DNA of 64,000 nt, from NCBI RefSeq assembly GCF_010093535.1, contig NW_022985163.1, forward strand, positions 2,232,712 through 2,296,711, written 5' to 3'. The first letter of the stretch is position 1, and every line of letters starts with the position of its first letter. The DNA is from Lindgomyces ingoldianus (Eukaryota; Ascomycota; Dothideomycetes; Pleosporales; Lindgomycetaceae). The position numbers and the translations under genes are program-made. Shown here piece by piece: positions 1-9,731 of this stretch. The notes under the pieces are model-generated. The model saw only the letters and a program-made list of their open reading frames with translations. It ran no database searches and was not told where the DNA came from.

Positions 1-803
1 TTTGCAACTTTCATGACACCGGTCTGCCCATTTGACCATGTAATCCGAATCTCGCGCACGGCGTGGTCCGCCTCAATGTGCTCGATCTGAACAGGCCCAT
101 CTTTACTAGCAGTGTGGCCCTCCTCATCGGATTCTTCCTCGCTGTCACCCCCAAATGCGTTCAGAATTTGTCCTATCGAAGGCCTCTCCGGCCCCACCTC
201 GTCTTCCGACGCCTTGCCAGAAAGACCAGCCTCGCAGCGCAACTTCTGTACCGTGGCAATACGGAGATGCCACGACACCAATTCCTTCCTCAACCACCTG
301 CCAAACCGTATTAGATTCTGCTCCGTTGTCGTATCCGCGTCTCTATCCGTCACAGGCAGGAACTTATTTGCGAGCGCCTGCAGCGGAATACAAGGTGGGA
401 TTGTATGTTTATGTATCTTCAACATAGTCGGATGAATTGGGTCCGGTCGGTTGAACAGCACGTGATAAGTCTCGATAAATTGGCCATCTACTGGGACCTC
501 GATCCTGACACCGAGGATGTTGCCGTCATCGACAGCGTTTGGATCAGGGTCTTTGACCTTGTAGGCTGTGACGCCTGCGCAGGCTCGGTATATATTCTCG
601 ACATTGCGGTTGGACTGCTGTTTCACGGCTTTTGCAGCACTACGGCGGCAACGTTCGTTGGTGACGGGGCGCTGCTGGAGGCGCGTTGTGAGAAGCGGGG
701 AAGAGAGGAGGATGGAGGTTAGGTTGGAACGGTGTGATCGGAGGCGGGAGATGCGATTGCGGAGGCCGGCGATGTCTTTGTCAAGCTCTTCGATAGTGGC
801 CAT
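1..803 (-). CDS. CENP-O (Mcm21/Mal2-type) kinetochore protein, 3' end beyond window
   Basis: On the minus strand an uninterrupted frame runs from an ATG at 803-801 to the left edge (267 codons plus 2 nt, no stop). The first ~45 residues form a basic/leucine-rich helix (starts MATIEELDKDIAGLRNRI), a likely coiled coil. The middle has the block HPTMLKIHKHTIPPCIPL (about residues 133-150), followed by LANKFLP and a helix with LRKELVSWHLR. Known: a histidine-threonine-isoleucine-proline block followed by an LRREL..WHLR helix is characteristic of the fungal CENP-O family, a COMA/CCAN inner-kinetochore subunit that pairs with CENP-P. An acidic stretch (DSEEESDEE) lies near the visible end. No intron is needed. 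The gene is divergent from the AT-1 gene. Family assignment is from motif memory, not a search. Confidence 0.75.
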   Translation of the reverse strand, partial: MATIEELDKDIAGLRNRISRLRSHRSNLTSILLSSPLLTTRLQQRPVTNERCRRSAAKAVKQQSNRNVENIYRACAGVTAYKVKDPDPNAVDDGNILGVRIEVPVDGQFIETYHVLFNRPDPIHPTMLKIHKHTIPPCIPLQALANKFLPVTDRDADTTTEQNLIRFGRWLRKELVSWHLRIATVQKLRCEAGLSGKASEDEVGPERPSIGQILNAFGGDSEEESDEEGHTASKDGPVQIEHIEADHAVREIRITWSNGQTGVMKVA

Positions 804-1231
804 CCCGTGGGAGGGTGGAGGTTGAGGTTGGCGAGCTCTGTAGGAATTGCTTTGTTGATGGTGGAGGTCACAGTCTCAAACTGGAAAAGCCTCCAGCGCG
901 GGGTCACGTGAAAGCAAGCATAGGCTGGCCAATCGTGAAAGCGGAGACGGATCAACGTCTCAATAAGCATGCTGACAATGGGGGAGCTGGCTGGGGAAAT
1001 GTACGAACACGACTATTTAATATCTTCACAGCTCCTAAACATGCGCGAATGCCCTTTCTACGCACTTCACTGCCTGAAACACTAAGGTCAAGCTAGTCGT
1101 CGTCGATCCTGCAACTCGCCGCCCACCAGCTTAGGACACGTTCCAGGAACGGGGCGCCAGTATCATTTTGCCCGCACTAAGTGAAGTAGACACCTTTCTC
1201 CCACCCAGCCTCATTCATTTTCACCACATGG
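804..1231. promoter_or_regulatory. Shared divergent intergene, CENP-O / AT-1
   Basis: 428 bp separate the two start codons of divergent genes and must contain both promoters. Visible motifs are a palindromic CACGTG (905-910, a bHLH-type site) and CCAAT (929-933). A CT-rich tract with CCACC repeats precedes the AT-1 start. Motif function is inferred only. Confidence 0.5.
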
Positions 1232-3435
1232 ATGCCTACCTCAGCAGGCGAATCGCTCCCTTCAGTTCCCTCCTACGCTGCGCCCCCGTTTCCCTCTGCT
1301 ATTGAGACCCGCATCCCCTCCACCCACCGCGCCCAATACGAGCAGAACCAGCACGCCCAGCATCGCCGCTCCATAAGCCAGGGCGACCTCGAGCTTCAAG
1401 AAATCGCTCCTGCAGACCCTGAGCATCCTCGCCCAAAGCCCGGGAAGCGACGACCAGCGCCTCTACACATCCTCGCCCCGTCAGCATCGTCGTCACAGAC
1501 CCCTGAGAACGCCCACCTCCTGCGCAACTCCGACTCCGCCTCCTCCTCCTCCGACCTCGACGCCGACTCCGACATCGAAATCCAGATGGGCAGGCGATCC
1601 GCGAGCAAATCGAAGCGCAATTCGGTGATCCGGCAGAGCTCCACAGACTCCCTCCGGAGCCAGAACGGGCACGCCAACGCAACCGGAGCAATGAACGGCC
1701 TCGTCGAACACAGGCGCAAGCATGCCCCTACCGACAGGCAGTCCACGGAACATCACACGGCGTCGCTGATAAGTAGATCTAGCTTTACCTTGGATGATCC
1801 CGTGCCGGCCATGCACCAGGAAGGAGATGGCTTGTCCAAGGGGTTCTTCGAGATGTCGAAGAAGGATCAAAGAAATTTCATGCTGTTAGTGCTACTGTAC
1901 TTCCTCCAAGGTATTCCAATGGGTCTAGCGACAGGATCGGTGCCTTTTTTACTAAAAGGCATTGTCTCGTACTCCTCTATTGGAGTTTTCTCGCTTGCAG
2001 CATATCCGTACTCCCTAAAGTTACTCTGGAGTCCCATCGTGGACGCGGTCTGGACTCCGAGGCTCGGGCGCAGAAAGAGCTGGATTTTGCCAATCCAGAC
2101 CGTGTCAGGGCTTTCAATGATATGGCTAGGGTCGCAGGTGAACAAGATGCTGGAGTCTGCGGGTGAGAAAGAGGGGAGTGGAATCTGGAGCTTCACGTGG
2201 TGGTGGTTTGCCCTTGTGTTTTTGTGTGCGACGCAGGACATTGCAGTTGATGGTGAGATATCTGATCTCCTGATTTCTTTTTCGACGGGCCTGCTGATTG
2301 GATGATTAGGTTGGGCTTTGACGCTCCTCTCGCAGGAGAACCTTGCATATGCTTCCACGGCGCAGACGGTGGGTTTGACGGCTGGGCAGTTCTTGTCTTA
2401 CACTGTTTTCCTGGCCTTCAGTTCGACTGACTTCGCGAACAAATGGTTTCGACCTGCCAACGCACCTGGAGATACGGGACTCATGACACTGGACGGCTAT
2501 CTTAAGTTCTGGGGCTGGGCATATCTGCTTGTCACGTTCGGTCTTGCTGTCATGAAGCGCGAGGAGCGCACGAAGAATACCGATGGCATCTGGGAGGTGT
2601 ATAAGATCATGGGTGGCATTCTCAAGCTCAAGAACATCCAGACTTTCATCATCATCCACCTTATCGCCAAGATTGGATTCCAGGCCAACGACGGTGTTAC
2701 CAGCTTGAAGCTGATTGACAAGGGGTTCAGCCAGGAAGACCTCGCGTTGACGATTCTCATCGACTTCCCGTTTGAGGTTGGCCTGGGGTACTATATCGGA
2801 AAATGGTGCCAGACATCCCCGCCAATGCACATCTGGTGCTGGGCCTTTGTGGGCAGATTAGTAGCCGCTGGTTTCGCGCAGTTCGTCGTCTCCATCTTTC
2901 CGCCAGGGGGTACTACGACCTGGTACCTTCTCCTAGTAATCTGCGAACACGTCCTGTCTACTTTTATGAACACGGTCATGTTTGTCGCCGTCTCGGCCTT
3001 CCACGCGAAGATTGCTGACCCCGTCATTGGAGGGACTTACATGACTCTTCTGGCTACGTAAGTTCGCCACCTGCGCTATTTGTCAAGCTTGCTAATCCAG
3101 AAAGCGTCTCCAACCTGGGGGGGACCTTCCCCCGCTTCTTCGTGCTGAAATTCGTGGACATGTTCACAGTCGCGACATGCGAGCCACCGACCACGGCCCC
3201 CAAACCGGGAACCCTAAAAGGCGAGCTTGTCACACAAGCCTTCTCGTGTGCGCTTGAAGTCGAGAAGCACCGATGTCGGGACGGCGGCGGCAACTGCAAC
3301 ATCACGACGGATGGATACTATGTGATGAACGTAATTTGTATCATAATTGGGGTTGTGACATTCTGGGGCTTCATCAAGCCTTCTGTAATGCGGATCCAAG
3401 CGCTGCCGTTACGAGCCTGGAGAATCGCAGCGTAG
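1232..3435 (+). CDS. Acetyl-CoA transporter, AT-1/SLC33A1 family (MFS-like), 3 exons
   Basis: CDS join(1232-2252, 2310-3057, 3105-3435), 699 aa. Introns are 57 nt (GTGAGA...TTAG) and 47 nt (GTAAGT...AAAG); both splices restore family motifs. Residues 1-205 are a Ser/Pro/Arg-rich cytosolic tail absent from animal homologues. Residues ~206-235 (KKDQRNFMLLVLLYFLQGIP) open the transporter core. The loop SLKLLWSPIVDA and the block TQDIAVDGWALTLL (created by splice 1) are hallmarks of AT-1, which imports acetyl-CoA into the ER lumen. The C-terminal half has further membrane helices, a cysteine-containing lumenal loop and a final helix VICIIIGVVTFWGFI. Roughly 11-12 membrane segments in all. The nearby ATG at 1228 is in another frame and closes quickly. 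Function in this fungus is inferred from family. Confidence 0.9.
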
Positions 3436-4324
3436 ACCAGTGTGGAGCTTGCGCGTTCTGTAGCAACAGAGACTTGGTATCTCTCTCTAGATTTACATAT
3501 TTGGAATGAAACTCATTAGAACTTTGGAGGCCCACCAGCATGCCCCTGCATGACTCAGAACCCACGACCGGCAGCAGCCGGTGTGCGCGAATTCTCGTGA
3601 TCCGGCGTTCGGAGGGGCGTGTCAAGGCCAGCCAATAGCGGGCGTCGAAAATGCCGTTCATGTGGCCCTGCAGCTGCAGCCAGCGCTAACCCAAGAGCCT
3701 CCTTAAAGAAAGACACTGGAAGGATGGTGTAAGCCGGCCAGCCTCGAATTGGGCGCCAACCGAATGCTCCGACAGCGGCAATTGCTAACGGTTTTTAAGC
3801 ATGGGCAAGTGAATTTACGCGGGTTTGTCAGGAGTAAGTTATGCAGAGGGAAAGTAGGTATGGGGCCGGGGAGGGGGGTGAGAGATGGGAGAGATGCCAG
3901 AGTGAGAGGTGAATTGAAAAATGGAGGCGCTGACTGGGCGGCCGGCTAAACCCGTTTCGTGGATGTGTGTTTCGATATCTGTCACAAATTATCTGCTGAT
4001 TCCACCCACTGATTATCGTTTAAACTGCCACAGCGCCTGTGTCTGCGTCTGCACTCCAGCTCGCTCACTCGATCGCTCCCTGTCCTGTCCTTCCTTCCGT
4101 TTTGGAACGAGTGCTTGCAGCCTTTTTCAGCTGGTCCAACCCTTCCCCATCTTTCTATCGACCGACCACACTCTCCCTTGAACTACCACCACCGCTACCA
4201 CCGTCCAAGCCCGAGTGTAACCTCTGGCACCACGCAACGCCTGCATTGCACACTAACTGCCGTCAATCGCCATCCCTACGCTCCCTACTCCCTCTAGCTT
4301 CTATCATCGATTCTCCGATTCGCT
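3436..4324. promoter_or_regulatory. Intergene: AT-1 3' region and peroxiredoxin promoter
   Basis: No gene recognised. The last ~280 bp before 4325 are pyrimidine-rich (CCTTCC/CTCCC tracts), typical of a fungal 5' UTR/promoter. AGGGG near 3872 resembles a stress-response element, which would suit an antioxidant gene, but one match in a G-rich tract is weak. Short open frames here show no conserved content. Confidence 0.4.
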
Positions 4325-5387
4325 ATGGCATACACTCCTAAAGCGCGTGTGCAGAAGCCCGCACCACACTTCTCAGGCACGGCTGTCGTCGATGGTACAT
4401 TTGAAGGTACGCTACCGTCTCACAACTCAAATCCTCTACACCCTCATCTCTCCCTCTGTCCCTCTCTCCCTCTCCCCCCTTTCTTCCTTTTTTCAGCTAG
4501 CTGGCCAGCCGCGCCATGCACTGTCCCAGTCCCGACCTCAACCACACCCGCTAACCCACCCGCGTTCTCGCAGAACTCAGTCTAACAGCCTACACCTCGA
4601 CTAAACAATGGCTGGTTCTCGGTTTCATCCCCATGGCCTGGACCTTCGTGTGCCCCACCGAGATCATTGCATTCAGCGACCGCGCGGCTGACTTCGCATC
4701 ACGGGGTGCATCAGTTGTGTTCGCAAGCACCGACAGCGAGTATAGTCTGCTCGCGTGGACGAACGCGAGTCGGAGGGATGGCGGACTGGGCAAGATTAAT
4801 ATTCCGCTGTTGAGTGATAAGAATCATAGTCTCAGCAAGGATTACGGGGTGTTGATTGAGGACGAGGGAATCGCGTTGAGGGGCCTGTTCTTGATTGACC
4901 CTAATGGCGTGATTAGACAGGTGAGTGTTAGAGATATGTGGGTGGTGTGAGGCACAGAGGCTTCCTGTGTGGAAACGTGTGTGGAGGATGCAGGCAGGAA
5001 GCTAGTGCCGTGCCTGGCTGAGATGACGCAGCTGACATCCATCCTTCACAGATCACCATCAACGATCTCCCCGTTGGCCGCAGTGTAGATGAGACGCTGC
5101 GTTTGCTTGACGCCTTCCAGTTCACCGACAAATACGGCGAGGTCAGACATCCCCATCCCTATCCTAAACCCTCCCCCTCCCCTTCTGAACCTCCATATAT
5201 TAACGCTCATCTCCAGGTCTGTCCCGCAAACTGGAACCCCGGTGCCGAAACCATCAAAGCCACTCCCGAAGGCAACAAAGCCTATCTCTCCAAAATCCAC
5301 CACGGTGTCGGCGATACCAAAATGGCCGACTCTTCCTCCAACGGTACGGTCCCTAAATCCGGACCCACCGCTATCAATGGACACTGA
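4325..5387 (+). CDS. Typical 2-Cys peroxiredoxin (Tsa1/Prx1 type), 4 exons
   Basis: CDS join(4325-4406, 4574-4920, 5052-5141, 5217-5387), 229 aa; introns 167, 131 and 75 nt, all GT-AG and frame-consistent. It reduces H2O2 and organic peroxides using a peroxidatic cysteine in FVCPTE (about Cys54) and a resolving cysteine in VCPANW (about Cys175), recycled by thioredoxin. Core landmarks: N-terminal [48 protein letters not shown], and [19 protein letters not shown]. The GGLG motif of peroxide-sensitive eukaryotic enzymes is present, but the C-terminal YF pair is YL (AYLSKIHHG). The region before the active site reads FIPMAWTF where FYPLDFTF is usual. A Ser/Thr-rich tail ends GPTAINGH. No signal peptide, so probably cytosolic. 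Confidence 0.92.
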
Positions 5388-6235
5388 AACTAATCCTTCG
5401 CCTCTGTGCTATTTAGGGACTGCCTAATCTTTGCACTCATGAAACGCTCGAACTCTCTCAATGATATGCTATGATATGGATGTCTTTGGGGAGTGATAGT
5501 GTGGGTGAGTGGGGTTGGGTGGCTCTGATAGGGGAAAAAGGGGGGCGCGGGAGAGAGGAGGGTGAAAGGGGGTTGTATGCATTGGCATTTTCTGCTGTTT
5601 CATTGCATTGTCATGGCATCGGCGAGGGAGTTTATCTCACCTTTTTTTTTCTCGGATCCGGAAGATTGTTGTTCGTTCTGATTGGCCTGTCCGCTCGACC
5701 TACCCGAACCCCTACAAAGCAAAGCAACAACCAGAGTAGGTCGGGCGAGCACAGGTATTGGACTATCGAGGTACCGTGGCGCTAGTATACTGTTGCGGAG
5801 TTGCTCGGGCTTTCGGTTGATCGATTTCTTTTCGATCTCGTTCCCACTTGGGCTCTGAGCTTGAGAGCTTGCAGTGCGTTGCTTGCTTGCTTCCGCTCCA
5901 TACCCTTGCTTTTTCTCATCTGTACTTTATCATTCTAAAACCTAAAAACTATAACTTAAACCCTGAATTAAGTTATGAGTGTAGCTCAGCTTGCTTTAGG
6001 TGCAGACATCGTGAGATTCATGGTTTGAGGCGCGAAAACAATATTATTCCAGCAGTATATCCATAATACTGATTTGAAGCTCTTTATTTCGGCCCAAATT
6101 TCATTTCGAAACTGCTTGCCGAGGTATTATACGCTATGAAAAACTAATGTTCAACGAGCATCACGAAGCAAAGCTAGCCTGGAGTCGCTCTTAAACAGCA
6201 ATTGAATTTCAAAACGAAAGATATTGCCGACAAGA
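5388..6235. other. Intergene after peroxiredoxin
   Basis: No gene recognised. Holds the peroxiredoxin 3' UTR/terminator, then a short AT-rich stretch around 5925-6000. Composition otherwise ordinary; no repeat mapped here matches the right-hand AT-rich block. Confidence 0.4.
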
Positions 6236-6860
6236 TCAGCCGCTGCTTTCTGTTTAGCTTCCTCTATTCCAGCAGTTGAGACATCCAAGGAGTGTGAAGT
6301 CGCCTAGCTGGAGACGCCCAAGGTATATGCGAGTTCTTGCCAACCAGCATTGTAGGGTATTTTGAGCAGCAGGGTCGGGTTCTCCTGCTTAGTCAAGCAA
6401 GCCATGGAGATCTACATATATACCTCAACGAGAAAACTTCTTTAGTTGGGCTCCATGAACACTTCCTTGGTGTGTCGATAGGTAGCGGAAGCAAATGCGC
6501 GCGTCTACGGTCACGGGCAGTCCACTCCGACCTCTATCCTAAGATTAGACGGCGGCTGCCATCCTAAAGGTCCCTTGTATGATCCTACGGTTGACATCTA
6601 AATCTACTCCCATGTTCGACATCTCAGCCTTGGATCGTTATTTTACACCATCTTGAAGGGCTGTTGCCTTAGAGGTCGATTCCTGGACCACCAGACAGCA
6701 TTGATGAAGAGCTCGCCTATGAGAAGAACTACCTCAACGTTTCCACCAGGGAGCATTTCCTAATATGACGAGGCTGATAGCAGGTGCTTTGATTATGGCA
6801 TGTTAGACGAAGCATTTCGCATCAGCAGGGCAGGTTCTAGATGATCTAAATATAGAAATA
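6236..6860 (+). pseudogene. Protein-kinase-like relic
   Basis: Plus-strand fragments in shifting frames resemble the kinase domain of fungal 'protein kinase-like' genes in the right order. First SIVGYFEQQGRVLL followed by HGDLHIYLNE (glycine-loop side/hinge). Then AVHSDLYPK at the place of the catalytic HRDLxPxN loop, here with Ser for Arg and the Asn lost after a frameshift. Then DPTVDI, stop, and LGSLFYTILKG (the DxxSLGxxxYxI helix). Then FPNMTRLIAGALIMAC near the C-lobe end. At least one stop and two frame changes separate these blocks, so it cannot make a kinase. It lies just beyond the NLR relic. The family call rests on motif order only. Confidence 0.4.
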
Positions 6861-7379
6861 GGCAAGAAAGCCTTGGCACCCAGAATGTCGGGCCCCGCAG
6901 AAATTCCAGCTTAGTACTAGCTCATGCTGATGTTCGATCGCATCCTTCCATTATTCTCTCTCTTTGTTGCTGCGTTCTGCACCAATAATGCAATTCTTTG
7001 ATTCGGTGATTCCCTATCTTCATATATAATTGTTCCTCCTTGTACAGCTACCCTGGGCGCGGAAGGTCGCTCTGTTGTATGGTCATGACGGAGTCGTTGG
7101 TGATGATCAGAGCGAGGCCATCGGGCACAGGTTGGACGCTGTTCGCCAGTTCGCTCAGTTGCTCTTTTAAGATCTGAAAATTTCCAGTCCTACAACGGAC
7201 TTGGGTTAGCTAAGGATCGGAGGTGTGCGTGTGGGACCTGGCATGGCGCTCCTCTAACAAACTTGTGCCTTCAAGATCGTGCATTGCTATCTTAGTAGCG
7301 GAAAAAACCTCCTCGCTGCAGTCAACGAGTCCGTCAAAATTGTCTGGGGCAAGGCCTATTGTGTATGATGTTTCTCAGG
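6861..7379. other. Degraded intergene
   Basis: No gene recognised. The minus strand shows faint NLR-like peptide (for example NWPRTLRA near 7400) fading out, so the NLR relic may once have extended here. Confidence 0.3.
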
Positions 7380-8370
7380 CTCTAAGAGTTCGTGGCCAGT
7401 TCCTTCTTGCAAGATATATGAGCCTATGAAGGTCTAATTAGAGGTTGATCTGCCTGGCGTTTAATTATAAAGGAGTGAGTACTCAGCGTTCTGATGGCAT
7501 CAGTTGCCTTTATGTCTGACTTTGCCAGTGGAAGAAGTGACTGCGGAATATCCTTCGCATCAACGCACGACATGAAGGATAAATATTTGCTGCTAGCAGG
7601 TCACGGCTCTAAATCTGTTCGAACGAAAGGAGCTATGTAGTTAATTTGGATATTCTCATAGCATCCCTCGTCCTTATACCCTCTGCTAAGGAGATCAATT
7701 ATATTCCGCTCTGTGCTGTTAAGAAGCGGCCCATATTTAGCTATGGTAGTTTCGTTTTCATTGATGTATGCAACTGCTTGGACAACTGCGAGGGGGAGAT
7801 AGGTGAGCTCCTGGAGCAATTCCGTTTTGGCACCCCTGTTAGCTACTACTTTTGCCAACCAATATCACTTTTTGCCAGCCAGATTTGTCGCCGCCTTTCA
7901 ACTCCGCGCCGTGAATAGAATAGACCTATGCTTGCTCTTAGGTAGGTAATCAATTCGATGGTCCGGGCTCGTTGTCCTCTCCGCTTTGTCTGTTCAGATA
8001 TTAATGTCGACAGCGTTTCCGAACACCTGCAGCCATCTTCCAGAGGTTTCTTGGCTCATCCAGCGTTGAACGAGCTTCTGGATGTCTGCTTTGTCCTGCT
8101 TGGGGTTAGGGATCTGCAGCTGCTAGCCAACCTCCAGGTACGCTTCTAGCATGCTTTCGAGTATCCGGAATGCTAAGCATTCGAGCGGTCTTTCTCGTAG
8201 CTGGTGGGCGAATTCAAGCGTGATTTGCGTCTTCCTAACACCCTAAGGCCAACAATTACGACCCGCTCGCAGCGAATTTCAACTTGGGCGATTTCTGAAG
8301 CCTGACCAACGAACTGCAGTTTTCTCTGGAAAGGCACAAACCACACTGGTTCTGTTTGCAATGCTACTTG
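7380..8370 (-). pseudogene. NB-ARC domain relic of a patatin-type fungal NLR
   Basis: Minus strand, same direction as and downstream of the patatin gene. Pieces in order: EPVWFVPFQRKLQFVGQASE (pre-NB-ARC linker, from 8361); VVIVGLR then a frameshift into GVRKTQITLEFAHQLRER, a decayed P-loop (GxGGxGKTQ expected); LEAYLEVG, stop, QLQIPNPKQDKADIQKLV; SQETSGRWLQVFGNAVDI (Walker B-like, expected LVFDNADD); RIDYLPKSKH; then from 7858 LLQELTYLPLAVVQAVAYIN (the GLPLA-type motif) and DLLSRGYKDEG; then YLSFMSCVDAKDIPQSLLPL near 7530. Stops and frameshifts at several points exclude function. Known: this NB-ARC type is often fused after patatin and before TPRs in fungal NLRs. No TPRs could be read. Confidence 0.75.
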
Positions 8371-8561
8371 ACGTTTAGCTTACGTGGTTTACAGACTAAG
8401 GTGGGCCATACTAGTGCGAAGCTCTATCATTCGTTGCACGTTGTACTCCTACGCAACATGCATTCGATTCTGGCGTAGAGTTATGTTGCTCTTATAGTAA
8501 TTAAGTATGATATATCAGTCGCTACCATGCCTATCCAGCATCAGTTTAAGGTTTATTGCAG
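8371..8561. other. Linker between patatin stop and NB-ARC relic
   Basis: About 190 bp with stops in all minus-strand frames. In intact patatin NLRs this would be a coding linker or intron. No conserved peptide seen. Confidence 0.4.
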
Positions 8562-9731
8562 CTACGAAAAGTCCTGAATGTACACGCTCTGTTTCAGCCT
8601 CAAGTTCTGGATGCAGTCTCGTACCCGGAACTTTTGTGCCATGTGGGTGAGATACCCTTCCGAAGCCGCTTCAATAGCGCCCTTTTTCTTATATTCATGA
8701 AGCCCAATATTCTGAAGCCCCTGCTCAACATTGAAGCGGAAATACCGGTTTTCATCAAAATGTTTAGCCCACCTAGCGATAAACTTCTTCTCCGTTGCCT
8801 CCGTCTCCGTAGTAATCTGTACCACGGTCTGGCTAAGGAACTTAATCACACTGTCTTCGAATGGCTTCTTGCCTGGGTTTCCTGTCCCAATTGAGATAAA
8901 ACATTTAACTAGAGGCTTTAAGTCTCCCGTTTCTGAGCACCAGATGCTCCCTGCTTCCCCTTCTACCTCGTCTACTGGATTATTTGCACCAAGCCCGCCA
9001 TCAGCGAACGTGCGATTTCCAATGCTAACAGGATCAAAGAAGGTTGTGGCAGCGGATGTGGCGAGCGCGGCCTGGCAAATTGTCGCGCGAATACCCATCT
9101 CATCGGGGAGGCTATAGCTTCGAAGGCGGGCCATGTCCTTCGTATCACGATCAATAGCGCATACGAAACTTCTCTTGTCAAAACCTCTACTAATAGCATG
9201 GACAGAGCACTCACGTTCGACATCCCCGCTCAGTCCCATCATTGAACAAGTCTGTGACCGACGCGCCACTCTGAGTCACCACTTTTTTGATCGCAGTCTC
9301 TAGCTTTGCAGAATCGAATCGCGACTTGACTTTGCCCATGAAGTTGATGGGAATACGGCTCTGCTTCTCGCCGAAAACCGCCTCCGCGAGATCGCTATAT
9401 GCAGTAATGCATTCATCGACGTCCATTTCGAGCCGGCCCAGCATGATCGCAATAAGCCTGTCATGGTAGCGCGTCAGTCACGCTCGCTGAAGAGCAGGTC
9501 CACCTACCCGCCGGTGCTAGTGCCTCCGATAAGATCAAACACCTCACATGGCTTCGCTGGAGGCAGGCCGGCTGTATTCCGTTCGTGGTTTAAGCGATCC
9601 ATGACGCTTTTCAAGACGTAGAGCGTCGAGAGCCCGCGCACGCCGCCGCCATCGAGAGACAGCAGGCAGAGCCCTTGGCTGTCGAGAGGGTCTGGCCCGC
9701 CGCCGTGCTTGGTGGACGTGGCCTGCTCCAT
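8562..9731 (-). CDS. Patatin-like phospholipase (PNPLA), effector end of a fungal NLR, 3 exons
   Basis: Minus CDS join(9731-9508, 9457-9215, 9168-8562), 357 aa; introns 50 nt (GTAGGT...ACAG) and 46 nt (GTGAGT...GAAG), each rejoining conserved text. Oxyanion-hole motif DGGGVRG at about residues 27-33, nucleophile elbow GGTSTGG (Ser about 72), catalytic Asp in ADGGLGANNP (about 212), and a typical ATSAATTFFDP block. The fold hydrolyses acyl esters of phospholipids. In PNPLA-NLR proteins (for example Neurospora PLP-1) it executes cell death on allorecognition. Here the frame ends at TAG 8564-8562 after VYIQDFS, before the ruined NB-ARC. So either this is the intact front of a dead NLR, or a truncated patatin-only gene that could still be expressed. 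Gene start is the only ATG in exon 1. Confidence 0.75.

Noticed and set aside
1299..1870. Three overlapping minus-strand open frames over the first AT-1 exon
   Set aside because: Shadows of the Ser/Arg/Pro-rich coding strand; no conserved content, and the plus-strand exon is well supported.
2306..2830. 174-codon minus-strand frame opposite AT-1 exon 2
   Set aside because: Antisense of a conserved transporter exon; composition is that of a shadow.
8731..9117. Plus-strand 128-codon frame
   Set aside because: Antisense to patatin exon 3, which carries the catalytic Asp motif.
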